64,000 nt of DNA from Necropsobacter rosorum (GCA_000751835.1 CCMQ01000008.1:62001-126000); one strand, 5' to 3'. Counted from the first letter of the stretch, positions 38,455 to 50,100 are shown. Numbers and translations are program-made. Notes: generated from the letters alone by a model not told the origin.

Positions 38455-40560
38455 TCAAGTAGCTGATGATGCGTTTTTGCGCACCGTATTGACCGCACTT
38501 AGCAAAGCTTGCACTTCAGGATCGGCAAAGATTTGCGCCACATCCGCCGTTAAGCGCCGGCGCCAGTTGGCATATTGCGTGCTGGTGCCCGGAATATTGA
38601 CCGGCTCGCTCATATCCAGCCAGTCTTCCGGCTGCAAGCCGAACAAGGCGCTGCTGACATTGGCCACATAGCGCTGTAACTGGTGATTAAACGTCTTACT
38701 GACCGCCGAAGACAGGGTCTCGTCAATACCGTCTTCAATCTCAATATGATTTTCTTTTAAGCGGCTGAGAATTTTCGCCTTGGCGTTAATCCGATCCTGC
38801 TGCAAAATTGCCAGCACTTTCGGATTCGGATACACGCCGAATCGCTGCCCCAGTTCAAAATCATAGCCGCGCCAGTAACCGTTAATGGTCGGCAGATCAT
38901 GGGTGCTCAGCGTCGTCATCGCCTGATACGGATAATCCTGCAACGCACGGCTTTGTCCCTGCTGATCGAATTCAAAGTAGAAAATTTTATAAGACAAAAT
39001 TCCGGCATTTTTCAGTTTACTGACGATTTCTTTCGGCACCGTTCCCAGATCTTCGCCGATAATCAGGCTCTGATGGCGCTGACTTTCCAGAGCCAGAATG
39101 GCAATCAAATCATCCACCGGATAGCGCACATAAGCGCCGTTTACCGCACTGTCGCCCTTCGGAATCCACCACAGCCGCAGCAGCGACATAATATGGTCGA
39201 TACGCAACGCGCCGCAATGTTTCATATTGGCGCGAACCAGATCAATAAACGGTTGATACGCCTGCTGTTTTAATACATGCGGGTTCATCGGCGCCAATCC
39301 CCAGTTTTGTCCCTGCGGGCCGAGAATATCCGGCGGTGCGCCGACGGAAGCCTCCAGACAGTAAAGATCTTTATCGCACCAGGTTTCCGCTCCGCTGCCG
39401 GTCACGCCGACCGCCAGATCACGATACATGCCGACGGTCATGTGATTGGCGCGGCAGATTTCGTGACATTCGGCCAGCTGCTGATCGGCACAGAATTGCA
39501 ACCAGGCATAGAAAAGCACTTCATTGGCGTATTTTTGGCGGAATTTCTGCACCGCCTCGGAATGGTAATCCTGATATTCCGGCGCCCAGAAATCCCAGCC
39601 CCATTGTTCACTGAAATGATTGCTCAGATACTGATGCAGCGCATCGAATGTCGCCTGTACCTGTAAACTTTCGCCGCCCTGCTGCACAAATCGGGCGAAC
39701 GCCTGCTGACGAAGTGCGGTCGGATTTTGCTGAAAATAATCAAACGCCAGCGCCAGTCCCTGCAATTTTAATTGCATCACCTGCGGATAATTTATCCACG
39801 AATCCGACCGCACTTCGGCTAATTTTTGCTGCACTTCCGCACTGTTGAACCATTGCTGCGCAATGTCGCTGTGTTGAAATTCCGGCAGCTGATTAATGTC
39901 AATGTAAATAATATTCAGCCATTTGCGTGAAGACGGACTGTACGGGCTGGCGGCATCCGGATTGGCGGGAAACAGCGCATGAATCGGGTTTAAGCCGACA
40001 AAATCCGCCTGATAAGGCTGCATATTGCGTAAAAACGCTTTCAAATCACCAAAATCGCCGATCCCCCAGTTTTGTTCGGATTTCAGCGTATAAAGCTGTA
40101 GAAACGATCCCCACAGTTTTTTGCCCTGCGCCAGTTCGGCGGGCTGATAACAGCGGGTCGGCGCAATAATGATCCGGCATTCGAACCGTTTATTGCGGAT
40201 TTTCAGCACCAGATTATGATAACCCAGCGGCAAATCGCGCGGTAAATCGATACCGTTGCGTTTGATTTTACCGTCGATAACCTGCGATGCGTCTTCCAGC
40301 TGTAGCTGCCAGCTGCCGCGTAACGGATGTTTTTTATCGGCGTGCTTAAGCGGCAAAAAGTGCGGTCGGTTTTGATAAAAGATTTTCACTTCCGGTAATG
40401 GCGTAGTGCGCGCCGAAAGGTTGCCGTGAAAGGTGTTAAGCAAGCGTTGTTTGATCTGATGCGGCGCTCGTTTCTTTAACCCGCGCTCATCGAAGAAATA
40501 CGGCATAATGCCCGCCTGATCGAATTTTTTTTGTTGTTTTGCCGCAATACTCATTGCCAA
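38455..40560 (-). CDS. malQ: 4-alpha-glucanotransferase (amylomaltase)
   Basis: Cytosolic GH77 enzyme that transfers glucan chains between maltodextrins and releases glucose. 701 aa, the long enterobacterial type. Catalytic motifs: the nucleophile-Asp region LRIDHIMSLLRLWWIP, the acid/base Glu in LIIGEDLGTVP, and STHDLPTINGYWRG with the third carboxylate. SEQNWGIGDFGDLKAF is also typical. It lies 143 nt downstream of malP on the same strand, so malP-malQ form one operon as in E. coli, although a stem-loop lies between them. Several USS cores are inside the gene. Confidence 0.95.
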   Translation of the reverse strand: MAMSIAAKQQKKFDQAGIMPYFFDERGLKKRAPHQIKQRLLNTFHGNLSARTTPLPEVKIFYQNRPHFLPLKHADKKHPLRGSWQLQLEDASQVIDGKIKRNGIDLPRDLPLGYHNLVLKIRNKRFECRIIIAPTRCYQPAELAQGKKLWGSFLQLYTLKSEQNWGIGDFGDLKAFLRNMQPYQADFVGLNPIHALFPANPDAASPYSPSSRKWLNIIYIDINQLPEFQHSDIAQQWFNSAEVQQKLAEVRSDSWINYPQVMQLKLQGLALAFDYFQQNPTALRQQAFARFVQQGGESLQVQATFDALHQYLSNHFSEQWGWDFWAPEYQDYHSEAVQKFRQKYANEVLFYAWLQFCADQQLAECHEICRANHMTVGMYRDLAVGVTGSGAETWCDKDLYCLEASVGAPPDILGPQGQNWGLAPMNPHVLKQQAYQPFIDLVRANMKHCGALRIDHIMSLLRLWWIPKGDSAVNGAYVRYPVDDLIAILALESQRHQSLIIGEDLGTVPKEIVSKLKNAGILSYKIFYFEFDQQGQSRALQDYPYQAMTTLSTHDLPTINGYWRGYDFELGQRFGVYPNPKVLAILQQDRINAKAKILSRLKENHIEIEDGIDETLSSAVSKTFNHQLQRYVANVSSALFGLQPEDWLDMSEPVNIPGTSTQYANWRRRLTADVAQIFADPEVQALLSAVNTVRKNASSAT

Positions 40561-40628
40561 CTCCTTAATTAAACGGCTCTTTTCATAAGCTCTGAAAAGA
40601 AAATCGGTTAGGTTTTATTATCTGAAAA

Positions 40629-40658
40629 GCTCCCTCCGCAAGGGAGGGAGAAAACGAC
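40629..40658 (-). other. Stem-loop between malP and malQ
   Basis: CTCCCT CCGCA AGGGAG hairpin (40630-40646) with CTTTTC on the minus-strand 3' side. It may partly terminate malP transcripts and lower malQ expression. Remaining gap 40561-40703 shows no gene. Confidence 0.5.
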
Positions 40659-40703
40659 TAGAGAATATACATCGTTATAATTTATCGGGTTAATCGCAAC
40701 ACC

Positions 40704-43100
40704 TTATTTTTTCAGCCAGATACGCGCTTGATAATCACGGATCGAGCGGTCGGAACTGAACATGCCCAAACGCGCGGTATTTAAGATCGCGCTGCGCAAC
40801 CAAGCGTCCTGATCCAAATAAGCCTGTCCGATGCGTTGCTGCGCATTGCGGTAGCTGTCGAAATCGGCAAAGACCAAGAACGGATCGCGCTCCAGCAGGC
40901 TTTCCAGCATCAGATTAAAGGTGGTTTTATCACCGTTTGAGGCTTTGCCTTTAGCCAGGAAATCCACCGCACTTTTCAGCACCGGATCTTTTTTGTAGTA
41001 ATCTTTCGATTTATACCCTTTGGCCAGCAATTCGCGCACGCTTTCCACCGTATGACCGAACAGGAAGATGTTTTCCTCGCCCACCATATCGGCGATTTCC
41101 ACATTGGCGCCGTCCAGTGTACCCAGTGTCAGCGCACCGTTTAACGCCAGTTTCATATTACCGGTACCGGAAGCTTCTTTGCCGGCCATGGAAATCTGTT
41201 CGGACACATCCGCCGCCGGAATGATTTTCTCCGCCAGAGACACACGGTAATCCGGCAGGAACGCCACCTGTAGTTTATCGTTCACCTGTTTATCATGGTT
41301 AATAATGTCGGCGACATTATTGATCGCATGAATAATGTTTTTCGCCAGATAATAACCCGGCGCCGCTTTACCGGCAAACACAAACAAACGCGGCGTGTAA
41401 TCCTGATTCGGATTATCTTTCAGCGATTGATATGTGGCGATAATATTTAACAGATTTAAATGCTGACGTTTATATTCGTGGAAACGTTTAATCTGAATGT
41501 CGAATATCGCATCAGGGTTCACCGCAAAGCCCAGACTGCGTTCAATTTCATCCGCCAGCACGGATTTATTCACCTGTTTGATGCGGCGGTATTCTTCACG
41601 GAAGCCGGCATCGTCCACATAATCTTCCACACCGCGCAACAATTCCAGATCTTTGGTCCAGTCGGCTTTTAACGTGCGGTCCAATAAATCGCTTAATTGC
41701 GGATTGGCCTGACGGATCCAGCGGCGCGGCGTAATGCCGTTGGTGACGTTGCAGAATTTGGTCGGGAACAGTTTGTTATATTCCGGGAACAAATCCGTGA
41801 CCAGTAAATCGGAGTGAATCTGCGCCACACCGTTGACCGCAAAGCAGGTCACTACGCACAGATTTGCCATGCGCACGCGGTAATCGAACAGAATCGCCAG
41901 TTTTTCCCATACTTTGTTGTCGTCACCGAATTCGGCGATCACGCGCTCGTGGAAAATGGCGTTAATTTTTTCCACAATCTGATAATGGCGCGGCAGCAAC
42001 TGTTTAAACAAACGCTGATCCCATTGTTCCAGCGCTTCCGGCAACAGGGTGTGGTTGGTATAGGCAAAAGTATTGGCACAAATCGACCAGGCTTCATCCC
42101 AGGTCAGTTCGTATTTATCCAGCAACAGACGCATTAATTCCGGAATCGCCAGCGTCGGATGAGTGTCGTTGAGCTGAATCACCTGACGGGTGGCGAAATC
42201 GGATAATTCGTATCCTTCGGCGAAATGCCGTTCCAGAATGTCCGCCACGGAGCAGGCGCAGTGGAAATATTGCTGCATTAAGCGCAGTTTTTGCCCGGCT
42301 TTATGATTGTCATTCGGATACAGCACCTGAGTAAGTGCGGTCGCATTAACAATCGTTTTATCGGCGGTTAAGAATTTGCCGTCGTTGAATTTCGCTAAAT
42401 CAAAGGATTGATCGCTGTCCGCCTGCCATAAACGCAGCGGCTGGATAATATCGTTCTGATAACCGACAATCGGTAAATCAAACGCTTTGCCCTGAATGCT
42501 CAGCGCCGGTGTCCATTCGTATTTATCCCCTTGCAGACGTTTGATTTTACCGCCGAAATGTACAAGCTGCGTTTTGGCGACATTATAACTGTGCCATGGG
42601 TAATGATCCCGATCCCAAGTATCGGCGCTTTCTTTTTGTTCGCCCTGTTCAAAGGATTGTTTGAATAAACCGTATTGATAATGTAAGCCGTAGCCCGTTG
42701 CATTCTGACCCAATGCCGCCATAGAATCCAGGAAGCAGGCCGCCAGACGACCTAAACCGCCGTTCCCTAAGGCCGGGTCGCGTTCCTGTTCCAACACATC
42801 CACCAGCTCCACATGAAACTGCGCCAGATAATTTTTAATCGGTTCATAGCAGCCTAAATTCATCAGGTTGTTGCCGGTTAAACGGCCGATCAGAAATTCC
42901 ATGGAAAGATAATTGACATGGCGTTCTTCCGTGCCTTTTACCGCCGGTTTGGCATACACAATATCCAGCGCGCTTTGGGCGACGATCTGGTACCATTGCT
43001 GTAAAGAGAGTTGTTCCGGCGATTCTACATCGAAATAACGACAGAATTTTCGCACGCTGCTATCAAACAACGCCATATCGTTAAGATTGAACTGAGACAT
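40704..43100 (-). CDS. malP: Maltodextrin phosphorylase
   Basis: Phosphorolyses maltodextrins to glucose 1-phosphate. 798 aa (E. coli MalP 797, GlgP 815). GT35 family: [22 protein letters not shown] near residue 105, [15 protein letters not shown], and the PLP lysine in [28 protein letters not shown]. The short N-terminus without the GlgP regulatory extension, and the position beside malT and malQ, favour MalP over glycogen phosphorylase. The ATG at 43100 follows AAAGGAGTGCTT. Divergent from malT, as in E. coli. Confidence 0.95.
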   Translation of the reverse strand: MSQFNLNDMALFDSSVRKFCRYFDVESPEQLSLQQWYQIVAQSALDIVYAKPAVKGTEERHVNYLSMEFLIGRLTGNNLMNLGCYEPIKNYLAQFHVELVDVLEQERDPALGNGGLGRLAACFLDSMAALGQNATGYGLHYQYGLFKQSFEQGEQKESADTWDRDHYPWHSYNVAKTQLVHFGGKIKRLQGDKYEWTPALSIQGKAFDLPIVGYQNDIIQPLRLWQADSDQSFDLAKFNDGKFLTADKTIVNATALTQVLYPNDNHKAGQKLRLMQQYFHCACSVADILERHFAEGYELSDFATRQVIQLNDTHPTLAIPELMRLLLDKYELTWDEAWSICANTFAYTNHTLLPEALEQWDQRLFKQLLPRHYQIVEKINAIFHERVIAEFGDDNKVWEKLAILFDYRVRMANLCVVTCFAVNGVAQIHSDLLVTDLFPEYNKLFPTKFCNVTNGITPRRWIRQANPQLSDLLDRTLKADWTKDLELLRGVEDYVDDAGFREEYRRIKQVNKSVLADEIERSLGFAVNPDAIFDIQIKRFHEYKRQHLNLLNIIATYQSLKDNPNQDYTPRLFVFAGKAAPGYYLAKNIIHAINNVADIINHDKQVNDKLQVAFLPDYRVSLAEKIIPAADVSEQISMAGKEASGTGNMKLALNGALTLGTLDGANVEIADMVGEENIFLFGHTVESVRELLAKGYKSKDYYKKDPVLKSAVDFLAKGKASNGDKTTFNLMLESLLERDPFLVFADFDSYRNAQQRIGQAYLDQDAWLRSAILNTARLGMFSSDRSIRDYQARIWLKK

Positions 43101-43173
43101 AAGCACTCCTTTTGGAAATTGATGAATATGAAAATTTCTGTGCCTTATTATGAGTAATTGCGGAAAAACAAAA

Positions 43174-43243
43174 TCCTCCCTGTTATAATCTTGTGAGTAT
43201 GATAAACAGGAAGTAATTTAAATTCTAAGGGAGGAGTTCCTCC
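43174..43243. promoter_or_regulatory. malP-malT divergent control region with MalT-type hexamers
   Basis: GGAGGA hexamers, the older core of the MalT box, occur at 43174-43179 (minus), 43230-43235 (plus) and 43238-43243 (minus). The last two form a perfect 14-bp inverted repeat GGAGGAGTTCCTCC ending 27 nt before the malT ATG. A TATAAT lies at 43184-43189 on the plus strand without a good -35. Confidence 0.45.
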
Positions 43244-43270
43244 TACTTAAATAAAAAGGATTAATACGGT

Positions 43271-45967
43271 ATGCTGATTCCGTCCAAATTAATTTGCTCT
43301 TATCGGCTGCAAAACAGCGTCGAACGCACGAATTTATTACAATTGCTTGATAAGGCTAAAAATTACCCGCTGGTGTTAATCAACGGTCCGGCGGGTTATG
43401 GCAAAACCACGCTGATCTCACAATGGTGCGCCAACAAGAAAAATATCGGCTGGTATTCGCTGGATGAAAGCGATAATCAAACGGAACGCTTCGCCACCTA
43501 TTTTTGTGCGGCATTATATCACGCCATTAATCAGGCGCTGCCGGATGAAGATAATATCGCCCGCCAATCCAATCTGTCCTCGCTGCTCAGTCAGCAATTG
43601 GTCAACATTTCCACCATTAATGAGCATTTTTATCTGATTATTGATGATTATCATTTAATCCATAATGATGAAATTCATGAGGCGCTGAAATACTGGATCC
43701 GTCACCAGCCGCCGGCGATGACGCTGATTTTGATTTCTCGTTCCGTGCCGCCGCTCGGTGTTGCCGGGCTACGCGTGCAGGAGCAGCTGCTGGAAATTGA
43801 TGCCCACCAGCTTTCATTTAATCATCAGGAAAGTATTGAATTTTTCCAGTCAAGAGTGGAAAAGCAATTAACCGAGCAGGAAATCACCGCACTTTGTGAT
43901 GAAGTGGAAGGCTGGCCGACCGCCCTGCAGCTGATCAGCCTGTCGGCCAAACAGCAGAAAAAACCGCTGCAGGACGCCGCCAAACGGCTGTCCAAATTAA
44001 ATAATTTTCATATTAATGATTATTTAAGCGATGAAGTGCTAAACCGGGTGGATCCGCAAACCCGGCGCTTTATTCTGCAATGTTCCATTCTGCGTTCCAT
44101 GAACGAAACGCTGGTGCAGGAAGTGACCGGTTTAAGCAACAGCCGGGCCAAACTGGAAGCGCTGGAAAAACAGGGGTTGTTTTTGCAGCAAATGGATTCG
44201 GATGATAACTGGTGGCGCTTTCACCCGCTGTTCGCCTCTTTTCTGAGCCATTGCTGCCAGACGGAATTAAGCGCCGAGCTACAACAGCTGCACCAGCGCG
44301 CCGCCCACGCATGGTTGCAGCTGGGTTATGTGACCGAAGCCCTTTATCACGCGACGCAACTTGATGATCATCAAGTGTTATTGGATATTCTATCCAATAA
44401 CGGCTGGAATTTATTTCATCAGGGCGAATTAAAATTACTGGAAGAAAGCCTGTCGCATCTCGACGATCACAGTTTTGCCCGCTTTCCGAACCTGATTTTG
44501 CTGAAAGCCTGGCTTGCGCAAAGTCAGCACCGCCATACGGAAGTGGGCGGTATTTTCGCCCATTTCGATCAAGTGCTGGCACAAAACAATATTCGCCTCA
44601 GCAGTGCGGATCAGGCGGAATTTGACGTTTTGCGCGCCCAGGTGGCGATTAATCAGGGAGATGAAAACAGCGCCCTGTCGCTGGCGTCCAAAGCCTTGAA
44701 CGATTTGCCGGATAACGCGTATTACGCGCATATTGTGGCAACCTCCATTATCGGTGAAGCGCACCATGTGCAGGGCAATTTTACCGAAGCGCTGACCATG
44801 CTGCAAAAAGCAGAAAAAATGGCGCGCCGGTATCACACCTCACACAATATTTTATGGACACTGCTGCAACAGTCGGAAATTCTGATCGCACAGGGTTTTC
44901 TGCAAGCCGGTTACGATATGCTGGATAAAGCCACTCTGTTCGTAAAAGAAAACCATCTGCAGAAAGTGCCGATGTATGAATTTTTACTGCGCCTAAAAGG
45001 GCAGATTTTATGGGACTGGTATAATCTGGACAAAGCGGAAGCCATGGCCAATGCCGGCATTGCGGTGCTGAATAAGGATGAAGACCGCCTGCAGTGTCTG
45101 GCGCTGTTGTGTAAAATCTCTATTGTCCGCGGCGATCTGGATAACGCCTCACGCCTGTTAAAACAGATTACCCAGCTGCAAAACGCACACCATTACCATT
45201 CCGACTGGAACGCCAACGCTGATCAGGTTAAAATCGTGCTATGGCAAATGACCGAGGATCTGGACGCGGCGCAGGCCTGGCTGATACAAAACCAGCGCCC
45301 GACCACGGACAAGAACCATTTCAGTCAGGTGCAATGGCGCAATATCGCCCGCGCGCAAATCCTGTTAGGGCAATATACGCAGGCAGAAGACATTCTCAAC
45401 CGCCTAATCAGTACCGCAGAAAAACTTAAACTGGTCAGCGACTTAAACCGCGCATTAATTCTACGCAACCGTCTGTATTTTATGCAGGGCAACAAAGCGG
45501 CGGCGCAGCAGGATTTAGTCACCGCCTTACATTTAGGGCGTCAGACCAATTTTATCAGTGTTTTTGTGATAGAAGGCGAAAGAATGGCGCAGCAAATCCG
45601 GCAATTACTGCAAAGCAATCTGCTGGATGAACTGGCGCAGCATAAAGCGCAGTTTATTCTGCGTAACATTAACCAGTATTACCGCCACAAATTCGCCCAT
45701 TTCGACGAACAGTTCGTGGCCAAATTACTGGAAAATCCGAAAGTGCCGGAATTACTGAAAATCAGTCCGCTGACCCAACGGGAATGGCAGGTGCTGGGGT
45801 TGATTTATTCCGGTTACAGTAATGAACAAATTTCTGACGAATTGCAGGTCGCCACGACGACGATCAAAACCCATATTCGGAACTTATATCAGAAAATCGG
45901 CGTGGCGAACCGTAATGAAGCAATTAGTTACACACGGGATCTGCTCAAACTGATGGGGTACAGCTAG
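43271..45967 (+). CDS. malT: Maltose regulon activator MalT
   Basis: ATP-dependent STAND-family activator induced by maltotriose, 898 aa (E. coli 901). P-loop GPAGYGKTT at residues 39-47, Walker B LIIDDYHLIHNDE near 126-138, and a winged-helix region after it. A TPR-like superhelical sensor spans about 440-800. The C-terminal LuxR-type HTH is at about 833-890 (LTQREWQVLGLIYSGYSNEQISDEL ... TTIKTHIRNLYQKIGVANRNEAI). Predicted to drive malPQ, malEFG, malK-lamB-malM and perhaps malS in this window. AAAAAGGA precedes the start. Confidence 0.96.
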   Translation: MLIPSKLICSYRLQNSVERTNLLQLLDKAKNYPLVLINGPAGYGKTTLISQWCANKKNIGWYSLDESDNQTERFATYFCAALYHAINQALPDEDNIARQSNLSSLLSQQLVNISTINEHFYLIIDDYHLIHNDEIHEALKYWIRHQPPAMTLILISRSVPPLGVAGLRVQEQLLEIDAHQLSFNHQESIEFFQSRVEKQLTEQEITALCDEVEGWPTALQLISLSAKQQKKPLQDAAKRLSKLNNFHINDYLSDEVLNRVDPQTRRFILQCSILRSMNETLVQEVTGLSNSRAKLEALEKQGLFLQQMDSDDNWWRFHPLFASFLSHCCQTELSAELQQLHQRAAHAWLQLGYVTEALYHATQLDDHQVLLDILSNNGWNLFHQGELKLLEESLSHLDDHSFARFPNLILLKAWLAQSQHRHTEVGGIFAHFDQVLAQNNIRLSSADQAEFDVLRAQVAINQGDENSALSLASKALNDLPDNAYYAHIVATSIIGEAHHVQGNFTEALTMLQKAEKMARRYHTSHNILWTLLQQSEILIAQGFLQAGYDMLDKATLFVKENHLQKVPMYEFLLRLKGQILWDWYNLDKAEAMANAGIAVLNKDEDRLQCLALLCKISIVRGDLDNASRLLKQITQLQNAHHYHSDWNANADQVKIVLWQMTEDLDAAQAWLIQNQRPTTDKNHFSQVQWRNIARAQILLGQYTQAEDILNRLISTAEKLKLVSDLNRALILRNRLYFMQGNKAAAQQDLVTALHLGRQTNFISVFVIEGERMAQQIRQLLQSNLLDELAQHKAQFILRNINQYYRHKFAHFDEQFVAKLLENPKVPELLKISPLTQREWQVLGLIYSGYSNEQISDELQVATTTIKTHIRNLYQKIGVANRNEAISYTRDLLKLMGYS

Positions 45968-46009
45968 CTAATAAAACCAATATCATCCAAAAAAAGAGGA
46001 AAACACCGC

Positions 46010-46969
46010 ATGAAAGCATCCTATTTATTAACGACATCCATTTTTGTCAGCCTGATACCGCAGGCGCTACACGCCGAAGAACAGGAAAACACTTGGGTTG
46101 ACGAACAGCATACCAGCGTAAAAACCACCCTCGGCAGCTGGGCCAACACCATTGACGGCTGGATAGGCGATCCCGACCCGGATCATCCCGCCAGCGCCAG
46201 TTTGCGTGTAATGCTGGACAGCCAATGGAACCGTTATGATCATTTTTCCATCAAACCGCGGGTGCGCGGTAAAATCCGTTTACCGACCTTAAAAAAACAC
46301 CTCAGCTTAGTATTCGGGGATGAAGATCTGGAAAATCAGGCCGCCGATAAAAACCATGTCGGCAATGTCTATAATAAACCGCTGAAAAACAACAAACATT
46401 ACGACCGCAGTCAGGCGCGCAACGACAACGCTTCGGTCGGTTTGCGCTGGTCGGACAGCATTAAACAATTAGGCATCGATACCGACTTGGATCTCGGCGT
46501 GCGTTCCGGTGCCGATGTTTATATCCGCTTTAAAGCCAACAAAGAATGGCAGATTAACGATCAACTTTCCACCCGGCTGGAACAGATTTACCGCTACGGC
46601 AGCAACAGTAAACATTATGCCCGCACCAATTTTGAAACCAAATATCAGGATTCAGACAACACCTTTATCGGCAACAGTTTATATCTGCAATATGAACATG
46701 ATATTGATGAAGACATTTCATGGGGCAACAGCATTTACCGTCAACATGACTTCGCCAATCATAAACGCCTGAATTACGGCATCTTTGTCGGCGGTGATCT
46801 GGACGACAAAAAATTCGACATTAATCAATACGGCCCGTTTATCAGCTGGCGTCAGCCGATCTGGCGCAGCTGGTTATTTATTCAGCCTGAACTGAATTAT
46901 TACAATGACCGAAATCAGGATCGCAGTCACCACCTCGGCGCCTTTTTGCGTCTGGAAGCAATTTTCTGA
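46010..46969 (+). CDS. Unknown exported protein, probably an outer-membrane beta-barrel
   Basis: 319 aa. Cleavable signal peptide of about 22 residues ending LHA before EEQEN. The mature part shows alternating polar and hydrophobic strands rich in aromatic residues and ends in Phe (LGAFLRLEAIF), the typical C-terminal signal of outer-membrane barrels. About 10-12 strands could fit; the final strands include WLFIQPELNYYND and HHLGAFLRLEAIF. I do not recognise the family. It is 42 nt after malT on the same strand with AAAGAGGAAA as ribosome binding site, so it could be co-transcribed with malT and have a role in oligosaccharide uptake or the cell surface (inference). Confidence 0.7.
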   Translation: MKASYLLTTSIFVSLIPQALHAEEQENTWVDEQHTSVKTTLGSWANTIDGWIGDPDPDHPASASLRVMLDSQWNRYDHFSIKPRVRGKIRLPTLKKHLSLVFGDEDLENQAADKNHVGNVYNKPLKNNKHYDRSQARNDNASVGLRWSDSIKQLGIDTDLDLGVRSGADVYIRFKANKEWQINDQLSTRLEQIYRYGSNSKHYARTNFETKYQDSDNTFIGNSLYLQYEHDIDEDISWGNSIYRQHDFANHKRLNYGIFVGGDLDDKKFDINQYGPFISWRQPIWRSWLFIQPELNYYNDRNQDRSHHLGAFLRLEAIF

Positions 46970-46985
46970 TCTCGGATTCCGCCCG

Positions 46986-47030
46986 CAAAAAGTGCGGTGG
47001 AAAACAGCATCAATTTCCACCGCACTTTTA
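46986..47030. terminator. Bidirectional terminator from an inverted USS pair
   Basis: AAAAAGTGCGGTGGAAA ... TTTCCACCGCACTTTTA: two USS in inverted orientation with extended pairing. Ends the barrel gene on the plus strand and can also serve the minus-strand adhesin. Confidence 0.85.
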
Positions 47031-47062
47031 CCCGGTCTCACTGCACACCGTGATAAAAAACC

Positions 47063-47088
47063 GCCGCGACACTTGGCGGTTTTAATAT
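47063..47088. terminator. Second terminator, 3' of the adhesin gene
   Basis: AAAAAACCGCC GCGACACTT GGCGGTTTT stem with A and T flanks, 18-43 nt past the minus-strand adhesin stop. Confidence 0.7.
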
Positions 47089-47105
47089 AACGGAAGCGCC
47101 TAACC

Positions 47106-50100
47106 TTACCACTGATAGCCGATACTGCCGCCCCAGTTCACATCATTACGGGAGTTAATGCCGGCGCCGACTTTAATCGAAATCTTATTATTATAAGAAT
47201 TTCTCGCATAACCGACGGCAACCGCCGACTCACCCCGATACGACCCGACGCCCACAGAAACAATACTGCGACCCGGTCCATTAGGGCGCTGCAGAAAGCC
47301 GATTGCCGTAGCCCCGGCGATACCGGCGCGCAAATCCTTATCGACCTTATCCACATGCTCGCTCAATTTCACCACCGCATGATTGGTTTTATTAATCACA
47401 CCGGACAGCTGATCCAACTGAGATTTATTCACCGCATCCGTGGCATTGACACCATTTGCCACATGAGTGATCCGACGCTCATTGCCGGCACTTCCCACCG
47501 AAACCGTATTCGCTTCGCTCGCCTCGGAATCGGCGCCAAGCGCGACGGAATTACGCCCGGTTGCTTTCGCGCCCCGTCCGATTGCCGTACTGCTTTGCCC
47601 GCCGGCTTGTGCATTCTGCCCGACCGCCGTAGTATTTTCCGCCGTACTCTGTGCTTTATTACCGAAAGCAGAGGCATTCGCCGCCGACGCCTTAGCATCA
47701 ACACCATAACGCGTCGTTGAATCATCACCGTCATCTTCGCCAAAAACTTTCTCAACCATCGCCTCGGCTCTATCGGCAGAAGACGCCGCCGCAGTTGCAG
47801 AACTTGCTGCAGAAATTGCAGAATTAGTAGATTCAGTTGCTGAACTTGCTGCAGATGTTGCAGAATTAGCGGATTCGATCGCTGAATTAGCAGCAGCTGT
47901 TGCAGAACTATCCGCTTTCGTCGCAGAACTTTCCGCTGCAGTTGCAGAGTTACCCGCTTCGGTAGCTGAACTCGCGGCAGCTGTTGCAGAATTAGCAGAT
48001 TCAGTTGCTGAACTTGCAGCTGCTGTTGCAGAACTATCTGCTTTTGTCGCAGAACTTGCCGCAGCAGTTGCTGATTTATCGGCTTCCGTTGCCGAATTTG
48101 CTGCAGATGTCGCAGAATTAGCGGATTCAGTTGCTGAGCTTGCAGCTGCTGTTGCAGAACTATCTGCTTTTGTCGCAGAACTTGCCGCTGCTGTTGCAGA
48201 GTTATCCGCTTCGGTAGCTGAATTTGCTGCTGCGGTTGCAGAATTATCTGCTTTCGTCGCAGAGCTTTCCGCTGCAGTTGCTGACTTACCTGCTTCGGTG
48301 GCAGAACTTGCCGCCGCAGTCGCGGATTTACCCGCTTCTGTCGCAGAACTTTCCGCTGCAGTTGCTGACTTACCTGCTTCGGTGGCTGAACTTTCCGCTG
48401 CAGTTGCTGACTTACCTGCTTCGGTGGCAGAACTTGCCGCCGCAGTCGCGGATTTACCCGCTTCTGTCGCAGAGCTTGCCGCTGCTGTTGCTGAGTTACC
48501 CGCTTCGGTAGCGGAACTTTCCGCTGCGGTTGCAGAATTATCTGCTTTTGTCGCTGAACTCGCAGCAGCAGTTGCCGATTTATCCGCTTTCGTGGCTGAA
48601 CTTTCTGCCACGGTTGCAGAATTATCTGCTTTCGTCGCAGAGCTTTCCGCTGCAGTTGCTGATTTATCGGCTTCCGTTGCCGAATTTGCTGCAGATGTTG
48701 CAGAATTAGCGGATTCAGTTGCTGAACTTGCCGCTGCTGTTGCAGAACTATCTGCTTTTGTCGCAGAACTTGCCGCTGCCGTTGCCGACTTACCGGCTTC
48801 GGCGGCTGAACTCGCGGCAGTTGTTGCAGAACTATCTGCTTTTGTCGCGGAACTTGCAGCTGCTGTTGCAGAACTATCTGCTTTTGTCGCGGAACTTGCG
48901 GCAGCTGTTGCGGAATTATCCGCTTTCGTGGCTGAACTCGCCGCAGAAGTTGCTGAGTTACCCGCTTCAGTCGCTGAATTTGCCGCCGCAGTAGCGGATT
49001 TACCCGCTTCGGTCGCAGAGCTTGCCGCTGCTGTTGCTGAGTTACCCGCTTCGGTAGCGGAACTTTCCGCTGCAGTTGCAGATTTATCTGCCTCGATCGC
49101 AGAGCTTGCTGCTGCGGTTGCTGATTTAGTAGATTCAGTTGCTGAACTTGCGGCTGAAATTGCAGAATTAGCAGATTCGGTTGCTGAACTTGCTGCTGCG
49201 GTTGCCGACTTACCCGCTTCGGTAGCTGAATTTGCTGCCGCGGTTGCAGAACTATCCGCTTTTGTCGCTGAACTCGCGGCAGCTGTTGCAGAACTATCCG
49301 CTTTCGTTGCTGAGCTTGCCGCTGCGGTTGCGGATTTAGCAGCTTCTGTTGCCGAATTTGCTGCAGATGTCGCAGAACTATCGGCTTCCGTCGCTGAACT
49401 TGCTGCAGATGTTGCAGAATTAGCTGATTCGATCGCTGAATTAGCAGCTGCTGCTGCAGAACTATCCGCTTTTGTTGCAGAACTTGCCGCAGAAGTGGCG
49501 GAGTTATCGGCTTCCGTTGCCGAACTCGCCGCTGCGGTTGCCGACTTACCGGCTTCGGTAGCTGAGCTTGCCGCTGCTGTTGCAGATTTACCCGCCTCCG
49601 TAGCAGAACTTGCGGCTGAAATTGCAGAATTAGCTGATTCGGTCGCTGAACTCGCGGCAGCTGTTGCAGAACTATCTGCTTTCGTGGCGGAGCTTTCCGC
49701 TGCAGTTGCTGATTTATCGGCTTCCGTTGCCGAATTTGCTGCAGATGTTGCAGAATTAGCTGATTCGATCGCTGAATTAGTAGCTGCTGTTGCAGAACTA
49801 TCCGCTTTTGTCGCTGAACTCGCAGCAGCAGTTGCCGATTTATCCGCTTCGGTAGCCGAATTTGCTGCCGCGGTTGCAGAACTATCCGCTTTTGTCGCTG
49901 AACTCGCGGTAGCTGTTGCAGAATTATCTGCTTCCGTTGCCGAACTTGCCGCAGCAGTTGCTGATTTATCGGCTTCCGTTGCCGAATTTGCTGCAGATGT
50001 CGCAGAATTAGCGGATTCGGTTGCTGAACTCGCTGCTGCGGTTGCGGATTTACTCGCTTCCGTAGCAGAACTTGCAGCTGAAATTGCAGAATTGGCAGAT

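Noticed and set aside
38214-38498. 94-codon frame upstream of dat on the minus strand
   Set aside because: It overlaps the malQ end and its terminator, has no plausible ribosome binding site, and its translation shows no protein-like pattern.
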